From positions 1 through 9,499 of the forward strand of contig CANRLY010000068.1 of NCBI GenBank assembly GCA_947631585.1: DNA of 9,499 bases, read 5' to 3'. Both the position numbers and the translations under genes were made by a program. Numbering within the stretch: the stretch's first letter is position 1; the number at the start of each line of letters is the position of its first letter. The notes under the pieces were generated by a model. That model had not been told where the DNA came from and made no database searches. It saw only the letters and a list, made by a program, of their open reading frames with translations. Below are positions 1-5,222 of the stretch, one piece after another. This DNA comes from an uncultured Clostridia bacterium. Lineage in GTDB: Bacteria; Bacillota; Clostridia; Oscillospirales; Ruminococcaceae.

Positions 1-65
1 AGGACGGCTTTGCCCCGATGGAAACAGTTTCCGAGCTTAGCAAGATACTGGACGAACACAGCTGA
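1..65 (+). CDS. C-terminal end of an unidentified rightward gene (partial)
   Basis: The frame starting at base 3 reads DGFAPMETVSELSKILDEHS and stops at TGA 63-65. The last residues look like an amphipathic helix, as at the C-terminus of a soluble protein. A hairpin terminator 35 bases downstream in the right orientation supports this as the real end of a gene. Too little is present to name a family. The other two rightward frames give no better candidate. Confidence 0.5.
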   Translation, partial: DGFAPMETVSELSKILDEHS

Positions 66-99
66 CAAGGCGATAAGCTTTACAATTATCAAACCAAAG

Positions 100-134
100 A
101 AAACCGCTCTGCTTTATGAAAACAGGGCGGTTTT
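100..134. terminator. Bidirectional intrinsic terminator between convergent genes
   Basis: AAAACCGCTCTG (100-111) pairs with CAGGGCGGTTTT (123-134), with one G-T pair and an 11-base loop. The stem ends in T-runs on both strands, so it can end the rightward gene stopping at 65 and the leftward gene stopping at 137, only three bases away. Confidence 0.85.
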
Positions 135-136
135 AG

Positions 137-748
137 TTATATCAGGGTCTCCCACAGCTGCTTCACACCGGCTATGGTGGCGTGAAGATGGGAGTCGTTC
201 AGAAAGACCGGCGGCTGTCCGGCAACTTCAGGATAAGTTTCGCTGAGTATGCGCCGTCGGAGACTTTCCACCATTTCTTTGGTAACAGTGGCAATGCTCC
301 GTGCCTGCCCCTGAGCCAGCAGACCTTTCAGTTCTTCCCAGTGGGGAGGCGCCATGAGCGTCCGGCAGTATTTGTGTATCTCAGACCACTTTTCTGTGCG
401 AAGCTCATCGGCTGAGACATATTCTGACAGCTTTTCAAACATCGGCGGCTGCACCAGTTCGTCCCAGACTATATCCGTAAGAAGATGTATCACATAGCCG
501 TTGAAATAATCCCTGCAAAAGGAAAACTTGTCCCTTTCAAGTCGGCAGAACTCGCTTATCCGGCGTTTCCAGCTGTCGGGGTCTGAAACCCTCTGGTGGG
601 CTGCGTAACGTATCTCTCTGGGAGCTTGTCCGCTCACGTTGACCCCGTCCGGTGCGACCGACCCCAGCAGCAGGTCGGGGATATTTTCCGTTCCCAGAGC
701 TGTTCTCAGCCGGTAGGCAGTGTAAATATGTATCACGCAGGACGGCAT
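137..748 (-). CDS. Zinc-dependent phospholipase C family hydrolase, intracellular (S1/P1-PLC fold, PF00882-like)
   Basis: A 203-residue protein with the spaced His/Asp pattern of the zinc-dependent phospholipase C family: MPSCVIHIYTAY at the N-terminus (His7), a PDLLLGSVAPDG segment (Asp34), an AAH (His51) and DYFNGYVIHLLTDIVW (His88, Asp92). These residues would form the metal cluster; the assignment rests on motif resemblance only. There is no signal peptide or membrane segment, so it probably acts in the cytoplasm, unlike the classic secreted enzymes. Proteins of this type are common and uncharacterised in Clostridia, and the substrate is unknown. The ATG at 748 has a good ribosome site (GGAGG, 8 bases upstream). 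It follows mazF on the same strand, but a terminator lies between and I see no convincing promoter of its own, so expression may depend on readthrough. Confidence 0.75.
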   Translation of the reverse strand: MPSCVIHIYTAYRLRTALGTENIPDLLLGSVAPDGVNVSGQAPREIRYAAHQRVSDPDSWKRRISEFCRLERDKFSFCRDYFNGYVIHLLTDIVWDELVQPPMFEKLSEYVSADELRTEKWSEIHKYCRTLMAPPHWEELKGLLAQGQARSIATVTKEMVESLRRRILSETYPEVAGQPPVFLNDSHLHATIAGVKQLWETLI

Positions 749-784
749 TTTCCATTCCTCCTTGTTAAATAAAAAGCTGACCGG

Positions 785-813
785 AAAAAACCGGGCGGTG
801 TGTATACGCCCGG
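785..813 (-). terminator. Intrinsic terminator of mazF
   Basis: On the minus strand a perfect 7-bp GC-rich stem (CCGGGCG/CGCCCGG, 791-797 and 807-813) with a 9-base loop is followed directly by six T residues (785-790). It lies 22 bases past the mazF stop codon. Confidence 0.85.
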
Positions 814-835
814 CTCCCTTGTGCTTTAAGTAGTA

Positions 836-1180
836 TCAATAAAGTCCAAAACTGATGGAAAGCGCATTGTTTACCTGAGTCATGGCGTTGCTGTCCAACT
901 GACCCATACGCTCTTTCAATCTTTTCTTGTCAAGAGTCCTGATCTGCTCAAGAAGCACCACGGAATCTTTTGAAAGACCGCAGTTTCCGCCGTCTACTTC
1001 AATGTGCGTGGGCAGCTTGGCTTTGTCACGCTGGCTGGTGATGGCAGCAGCGATGACAGTAGGACTGTGCTTGTTGCCGACATCGTTCTGAACGATAAGC
1101 ACAGGTCTTATGCCGCCTTGTTCAGAACCCACTACCGGGCTGAGGTCGGCATAATAGATCTCTCCTCTGTGAACAGTCAC
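836..1180 (-). CDS. mazF: MazF/NdoA-type mRNA interferase toxin (PemK family)
   Basis: Sequence-specific endoribonuclease that cleaves single-stranded mRNA; in Bacillota it is normally held inactive by a small antitoxin. The protein shows the diagnostic RGEIYYADLSPVVGSEQGG block near the N-terminus, RPVLIVQND, SPTVIAAAITSQ, KLPTHIEV and SVVLLEQIRT. I chose the GTG at 1180 as start: it gives 114 residues, close to B. subtilis NdoA, aligns with that protein's N-terminus (MTVHRG against MIVKRG), puts the catalytic residues at Arg25 and Thr48 as in the B. subtilis enzyme, and has a GGGAG site 8 bases upstream. An upstream in-frame TTG at 1195 is possible but lacks a ribosome site. It has its own promoter at 1313-1341 and terminator at 785-813. 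No antitoxin gene lies immediately upstream or downstream. Confidence 0.93.
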   Translation of the reverse strand: MTVHRGEIYYADLSPVVGSEQGGIRPVLIVQNDVGNKHSPTVIAAAITSQRDKAKLPTHIEVDGGNCGLSKDSVVLLEQIRTLDKKRLKERMGQLDSNAMTQVNNALSISFGLY

Positions 1181-1252
1181 ATCGAACACTCCCAATTTCA
1201 GTCTGCCGTTCTGACGTTTGCGATCTTAAAAAGAAAGACCGCCCTGACCTGT

Positions 1253-1312
1253 AATTATTATTGTCACAAGATCAGCGATCTAATCATGGGGGAGCTGCTC
1301 AGATCAATAATT
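1253..1312 (-). other. Imperfect inverted repeat in the mazF leader
   Basis: The transcript from the promoter at 1313-1341 would carry a leader of about 125 bases. Within it AATTATT (1253-1259) can pair with AATAATT (1306-1312), GATC (1270-1273) with GATC (1302-1305), and AGC (1274-1276) with GCT (1294-1296), separated by bulges. The hairpin is interrupted and AT-rich, so it may have no function. The leader encodes no peptide longer than about ten codons. Confidence 0.3.
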
Positions 1313-1341
1313 ATTATATGTATAATTCGACAAACTGTCAC
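1313..1341 (-). promoter_or_regulatory. Sigma-A type promoter for mazF
   Basis: On the minus strand GTGACA (1336-1341, 5 of 6 to the consensus -35) is followed after exactly 17 bases by a perfect TATAAT (1313-1318). Transcription would start near 1306, leaving a leader of about 125 bases before mazF. Confidence 0.75.
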
Positions 1342-1356
1342 AGAAAAACATATCTG

Positions 1357-1875
1357 TCAGAGAATATGGTAGAAAAGTATGATATCCTCGTAATTGTCGG
1401 GAACTGAGGCGGCAGCGGCAGTAGTTTCGCCCCGCCTGAATCCGCCCGGTATCACGCCCAGCTGCACAAATCCCAGCTTTTTATAAAGTTTTATTGCGGC
1501 AGTGTTTGAAGCCGCCACAGCGTTGAACTGCATTATCCTGAATCCCAGCGCTTTTCCCTGCGCAAGAGAATCTTTCACCAGAAGTTCTCCTATGCCGCAG
1601 CCTCTCAGGTCTTTGTCCACCGCATAGCTGCAATTGCAGATGTGACCGCATCTTCCCAGGTTGTTCGGGTGAAGGATATACAGCCCGTTGACCTTTCCGC
1701 TTTGCCGGTCTCTGGCGACAGCGCACAGGCTCTGGGAAGAAAAGAACTCCTTTCCGCCGGAGAAATCCAGCGGCTCAGTCTGCGGAAAAGCCCTGCCGTC
1801 TGCAACTACCTGATCCCATATGCGAACCATTTCGGGAATGTCGCTTTCCTTATACTTTTCAACAACGATATCCAT
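1357..1875 (-). CDS. GNAT family N-acetyltransferase
   Basis: A 172-residue protein with the whole GNAT core: an N-terminal strand/helix IVVEKYKESDIPEMVRIW, a beta-strand GHICNCSYAVDKDLRGCGIG containing the acetyl-CoA pyrophosphate loop (Arg91-Gly-Cys-Gly-Ile-Gly96), and the motif B segment ASNTAAIKLYKKLGF (about 122-136). It transfers an acetyl group from acetyl-CoA to an amine; the acceptor cannot be predicted. Its start lies 8 bases past the phospholipase stop, and the ribosome site GAGG overlaps that gene's TGA, so the two are probably translationally coupled. No terminator is visible between it and mazF, so operon transcripts may run into mazF. Confidence 0.88.
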   Translation of the reverse strand: MDIVVEKYKESDIPEMVRIWDQVVADGRAFPQTEPLDFSGGKEFFSSQSLCAVARDRQSGKVNGLYILHPNNLGRCGHICNCSYAVDKDLRGCGIGELLVKDSLAQGKALGFRIMQFNAVAASNTAAIKLYKKLGFVQLGVIPGGFRRGETTAAAASVPDNYEDIILFYHIL

Positions 1876-1883
1876 TTTGCACC

Positions 1884-2983
1884 TCAGCTTGATTCTTGTA
1901 TATACCAGTAATGGCAGTGATTCGCAGGCTTGAACGCCGCAGGTCCTGCACGTTTCAGCACCGGCACGTCAGTCAGCGCCTTGGAATATTTCTTGCAGCA
2001 GGTTATCCTGAAAAGTCCGTCCTCCTTGTCGCAGAGGGTAAGCTTGAAGCTGTCGTTGTTCTTGCCAAAACATATAAGTTCGCCGTCGGGGTCTGCAAAG
2101 CCGACGCTTCCGTCCTGGTTGAACCGCAGAGTGAACGGGTCGCCGTGAGAGTCAAGCGAGAAGTCGCTTTTCATGCACAGCCCTGAGCCTGCGTTTTTAA
2201 TGATATACTTTCCGCTGTCGTTAAAAATTTTGCCGCTTTTTGCATCAAAAGCAAATTTATTTATGAAAGCCGCACAAGCTATCTGTGCCAGCGGTATGGC
2301 TTCCGAGGCGATGGAAGTATGCTTGTCAAAACCTTTTTTCACCAGCCGGTCGTAGTCCCTGGAGGAAAGCTCAGCCAGACGGTTGGCGATTTCCCTTGGG
2401 GAAAGCTTCAGATAGATCTGGTAGATATCCCTTGCGGTGACGGCTTTATATCTTCCTGCCAGCCTGTTTGCCGTCTGCTCGTAGGAAGTATGGCAGTTCT
2501 TCGGGCTGCCGGTGCATATTCTGGAGGTGGTGTGAGGAACGCAGCATATATCCGAAAGAAAATGCACTGCTCTTCCTAAAAGTTCCGCTGCGCAGTTGTA
2601 CCTGCCGTTTTGCCAGAAGATCACAGCCATGGTGTAGTTTTCTTCCATCATGGTGCAAGCCGACTTGGAGTGACCGCCCTTGCGGTTAGGGTAGTAGCCG
2701 TTTTGCTGACGGTTCGGCAGCCCGAATTTGTTTATGGGCGAATAGTAGTGCAGCCCGGAGCCGTTGTCGCAGTCGCCTTTTACGTCAGGAATAGTAGCTC
2801 CTCTTATGAACCTGCCGAAAAACGGTCTCAGCAGTTTGGCTGAACTTTCTCTGCCGTCGTTTTTGAGAATTTCCATTGCGGTTTCGGCAATGATTATGTG
2901 CGTCTTTTTGAACCATGCGCCGGCTCTTATAGAAGTCCGGCGACCGCAGCAAATGCCGCCGGAAACAGCAGTATCTTTTTCAT
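1884..2983 (-). CDS. Secreted zinc-dependent phospholipase C with C-terminal beta-trefoil-like domain; frameshift in signal peptide
   Basis: Related to C. perfringens alpha-toxin and B. cereus PC-PLC, which hydrolyse phospholipid head groups outside the cell. All nine zinc ligands can be matched. Counting from the ATG at 2876 these are Asp31, His43, His105, Asp109, His115, His129 and Glu133; the remaining two, Trp (codon 2913-2915) and a His five residues later, lie upstream of that ATG in the same frame (GAWFKKTHIIIAETAMEIL). In the family this Trp is residue 1 of the mature enzyme. Just before it, in another frame, ATG 2983 with an AAGGAAG site begins a clear signal peptide that hits TAA at 2927-2929. 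One missing base near 2930 would join the parts as ...GLLIRAGA|W. As read, the gene is broken or the base is a sequencing error. The catalytic domain ends near residue 210; residues about 213-330 (GKYIIKNAGSGLCM ... HYWYIQES) resemble a ricin-type beta-trefoil rather than the PLAT domain of alpha-toxin. Confidence 0.8.
2927..2983 (-). other. Orphaned signal-peptide reading frame of the phospholipase C
   Basis: ATG 2981-2983 opens MKKILLFPAAFAAVAGLL and then stops at TAA 2927-2929. It has a positively charged start, a long hydrophobic core and a good ribosome site (AAGGAAG, about 8 bases upstream). It ends twelve bases before the codon expected to be the first residue of the mature phospholipase, in the wrong frame by one base. 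Confidence 0.8.
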
Positions 2984-3014
2984 ATATGTTTCTTCCTTAA
3001 TATAGGATATACAG

Positions 3015-4055
3015 CTAACTGTTAGCAGTGATTATCTGACTGAAAAAGTCATAGAACAGGTACGCAACATAAAGCAGCATAGGGATATTCAGGAAGATCG
3101 CTTTCATGCGTTCGCCGGAAGTAAGCAGGCTTCGGGACATTTCCCGTCGGTAGACTATCTTCCGGTAGATGAATATATCCAGCACTCCCAGCAGCAGGAT
3201 AATTACAAACAGCACGGAGTACACCGTATCAAGCTGTTCTATGCCGTAATCCGAGGCGCAGATGGCGATGAATCCCAGTCCGTTGTTCATTATGTGCATT
3301 ATTATAGTAGGTATTATCGAACCTGAATATACCGCCACGGAAGCGTAGACTATGCCGGTGGCAAAAGCCGATGCAAACTGGGCGAAGTTGCCGTGCATAA
3401 GCCCGAAAAAGAACGCCGATATGAACACCGCCGTGGTCTTGCTGTAAGGAGCTATCAGTTTCAGAACGAACCCTCTGTAAACTATCTCTTCTATGACAGG
3501 TCCTAAAGCCACCATGTAGCAGAACAGTGAGAAGCCGGCAATGAACGTGGGTTTGTCAACGCTGAAATCCGCCGTAGGAAGAACTATTCCCCCCGATTCA
3601 AACACCGCCGAGATATAGGAGCTGACTATGGAAACGGCGTAGTTCAGCAGCAATGCGAACGGAAAAGCGATAAGTCCGGTCTTAACGGCTGCCTTGTTGG
3701 TTTTCATGTAATTAGACGGAGCGATATCAAACACCAGTTTTGCAATAAGAAGTATAGCCGCCAGCGACATGAACGTTACGAATGCGTTGCCGAACATTTC
3801 AAATTCCGTCACCGAGATCTCGCTCAGGCTGTCGTAGATATATGCCGAGACTTTGCTTTTGTCAAGGCTGACAGAGCCGGTCTTTATAAAGTAGTAAACA
3901 TAAATATACCCGTTTGTAAAAAGCAGCAGAAATATATTATATATGAGAAGCAGCGCAGCAAGTATCATGGAGTTTTTTCTTAGCCCCGTCTGCTCGGAAC
4001 GCTTTGCGGCAAGGTACTCAGGCTGGTATCCTCCGCTGTAAAAAAAACTGTTCAT
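3015..4055 (-). CDS. CPBP family intramembrane glutamic endopeptidase (CAAX protease / Abi family)
   Basis: A 346-residue polytopic membrane protein, with hydrophobic segments at about 29-57, 90-110, 124-153, 172-188, 205-228, 233-265, 277-297 and 319-338. It carries the three CPBP signatures: GPVIEEIVYRGF (Glu189, Glu190, Arg194), FFFGLMHG (His221) and HIMNN (His254, Asn258), which form the membrane-embedded active site. Family members range from CAAX prenyl-protein processing to bacteriocin self-immunity in Gram-positives; the substrate here is unknown. The ATG at 4055 has AAAGGA 9 bases upstream. It sits 32 bases after metF and 31 bases before the phospholipase leader, with no promoter or terminator visible between, so it is probably co-transcribed with both. 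Confidence 0.92.
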   Translation of the reverse strand: MNSFFYSGGYQPEYLAAKRSEQTGLRKNSMILAALLLIYNIFLLLFTNGYIYVYYFIKTGSVSLDKSKVSAYIYDSLSEISVTEFEMFGNAFVTFMSLAAILLIAKLVFDIAPSNYMKTNKAAVKTGLIAFPFALLLNYAVSIVSSYISAVFESGGIVLPTADFSVDKPTFIAGFSLFCYMVALGPVIEEIVYRGFVLKLIAPYSKTTAVFISAFFFGLMHGNFAQFASAFATGIVYASVAVYSGSIIPTIIMHIMNNGLGFIAICASDYGIEQLDTVYSVLFVIILLLGVLDIFIYRKIVYRREMSRSLLTSGERMKAIFLNIPMLLYVAYLFYDFFSQIITANS

Positions 4056-4087
4056 CAGAATGTGTCCTTTCTTTTCTGCGGCAAAAG

Positions 4088-4954
4088 TTACCTCATCGCA
4101 TCTACTGCGCTGAATATCCTTGCGGCAACATCAGGCTTGTTCATAGTGTAAAGATGTATGCCGTCAACATCGTTGGCGATAAGGTCGATGATCTGGTTTA
4201 TGGCATAGGCAATACAGGCGTCAGCCAGAGCCTTGGGATTATCCTCGAATCGGTTGAGCAGCTTTGCCAGCCTGGACGGTATGGAAGCTCCGCACATGGA
4301 GACCATTCTCAGTATTCCGCTTTTGCTGGTGACAGGCATTATTCCGGCTTCTATGGGAACGTTTATTCCCTTGGCGGCGCACTTGTCACGGAAAGCGTAA
4401 AAGTCGTCGTTGTTGAAAAACAGCTGGGATATCAGATGTTCTGCGCCGCAGTCCACCTTGTGTTTCAGATGGTCTATGTCCTGCTCTAAGTCGTCCGACT
4501 CCGGGTGACCCTCCGGATAGCAGGCTGCTGAAATAAAGAATCCCGGCTCTTTTTCCTTGATGTAGGAAATAAGCTCGCAGGCGTAAGAAAAATCATGCCT
4601 TGGTTCAACGTCCGGTCTGCGGTCGCCCCTGAGAGCTAGGATATTGTTCACCCCTGCGGACTTCAGCCTGCTGAGTATCAGGTCGATATCGGCTTTGGAA
4701 TTGTTCAGGCAGGTCAGGTGAGCGATAGGGGGAATGTGGTATTTGTCCTTTATGATAGAGCATATGTCGCAGGTGGAATTGTCAGCCAGATTCCCTCCTG
4801 CGCCGTAGGTGCAGCTTATGAATGCCGGTCTTACTTCTTTGAGACCGTCCAGCGTTTGGTATATAGCGTCTATCCCGCCCTGAGATCTTTTGGGCGGAAA
4901 TATCTCCAGCGAAAGGCATATTTTGTTTTCACCGAATAATTCTTTCAGGTCCAT
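4088..4954 (-). CDS. metF: 5,10-methylenetetrahydrofolate reductase
   Basis: FAD-dependent reduction of 5,10-methylene-THF to 5-methyl-THF, the methyl donor for methionine synthesis, in the cytoplasm. The 288-residue protein covers the full bacterial MetF TIM barrel: SLEIFPPK with the catalytic Glu17, FISCTYGAGG (46-54, FAD site), NILALRGDRR (Asp111, flavin-contacting), and HLISQLFFNN (Gln177, folate-binding region). It has no C-terminal regulatory domain, as is usual in bacteria. The ATG at 4954 has AAAGGAA about 8 bases upstream. It is the first gene of the leftward operon and has its own promoter at 5036-5065. No methionine synthase gene and no S-box riboswitch is visible nearby. Confidence 0.97.
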   Translation of the reverse strand: MDLKELFGENKICLSLEIFPPKRSQGGIDAIYQTLDGLKEVRPAFISCTYGAGGNLADNSTCDICSIIKDKYHIPPIAHLTCLNNSKADIDLILSRLKSAGVNNILALRGDRRPDVEPRHDFSYACELISYIKEKEPGFFISAACYPEGHPESDDLEQDIDHLKHKVDCGAEHLISQLFFNNDDFYAFRDKCAAKGINVPIEAGIMPVTSKSGILRMVSMCGASIPSRLAKLLNRFEDNPKALADACIAYAINQIIDLIANDVDGIHLYTMNKPDVAARIFSAVDAMR

Positions 4955-4990
4955 ACTGTCGTTCCTTTCAGGTAAGTCATAGTCTAGAGC

Positions 4991-5028
4991 AGCAGCGTGA
5001 GGCGTCTCGGGTCCGGCTATCCGCTGCT
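4991..5028 (-). other. Possible hairpin at the 5' end of the metF transcript
   Basis: AGCAGCG (4991-4997) and CGCTGCT (5022-5028) form a perfect 7-bp stem with a 24-base loop. The outer arm starts about where the metF transcript should begin (near 5029). It could protect the 5' end or bind a regulator, but there is no match to a known riboswitch and no T-run to make it an attenuator. Confidence 0.3.
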
Positions 5029-5035
5029 ATAAGAT

Positions 5036-5065
5036 ATTATAGCATATTTTATATAGCAAATGCAA
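5036..5065 (-). promoter_or_regulatory. Sigma-A type promoter for metF operon
   Basis: On the minus strand TTGCAT (5060-5065) lies 18 bases before a perfect TATAAT (5036-5041). The predicted start near 5029 gives metF a leader of about 75 bases. The promoter is divergent from that of htpG. Confidence 0.7.
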
Positions 5066-5127
5066 ATTCCGGAAAAGACATTTTGTGAACAAAAAGCAAA
5101 TAAAAATTATCTATTTTGTTTCAAGTA

Positions 5128-5155
5128 TTGCATTTTCCGCAGCGGACGTTATAAT
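5128..5155 (+). promoter_or_regulatory. Sigma-A type promoter for htpG
   Basis: TTGCAT (5128-5133) and a perfect TATAAT (5150-5155) are 16 bases apart. Transcription should begin near 5162, a few bases before the CIRCE element, so a repressor bound there would block it. Confidence 0.75.
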
Positions 5156-5166
5156 AATAATTAGAG

Positions 5167-5193
5167 TTAGCACTCAAACCGCACGAGTGCTAA
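5167..5193. promoter_or_regulatory. CIRCE operator (HrcA binding site)
   Basis: TTAGCACTC (5167-5175), a 9-base spacer and GAGTGCTAA (5185-5193) make an exact copy of the CIRCE consensus bound by the heat-shock repressor HrcA. It lies between the -10 box of the htpG promoter and the htpG ribosome site. hrcA itself and groESL are not in this window. Confidence 0.97.
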
Positions 5194-5222
5194 AACCGCA
5201 AAATGAAAGGAACTGATCTTTT

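Noticed and set aside
1004..1372. Rightward open frame of about 120 codons opposite mazF and its leader
   Set aside because: It is antisense to the strongly supported mazF for half its length, has no ribosome site or family resemblance, and its composition follows from the mazF codons. It is not the missing antitoxin.
2925..2990. Programmed -1 ribosomal frameshift joining the phospholipase signal peptide to its mature part
   Set aside because: The fusion would need a -1 shift at CTA just before the TAA, which is not a slippery sequence, and the A-run at codons 2-3 is too early and would give a non-hydrophobic leader.
3014..3026. GCTAAC-T-GTTAGC palindrome at the CPBP stop codon
   Set aside because: Six base pairs with a one-base loop and no T-run; too short for a terminator and easily a chance match.
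4004..4489. Rightward open frame opposite metF and the CPBP gene
   Set aside because: Antisense to two well-identified genes and without any recognisable motif.
4955..5035. S-box (SAM) riboswitch ahead of metF
   Set aside because: The leader is only about 75 bases, holds one simple hairpin, and has neither the conserved S-box core nor a terminator stem.
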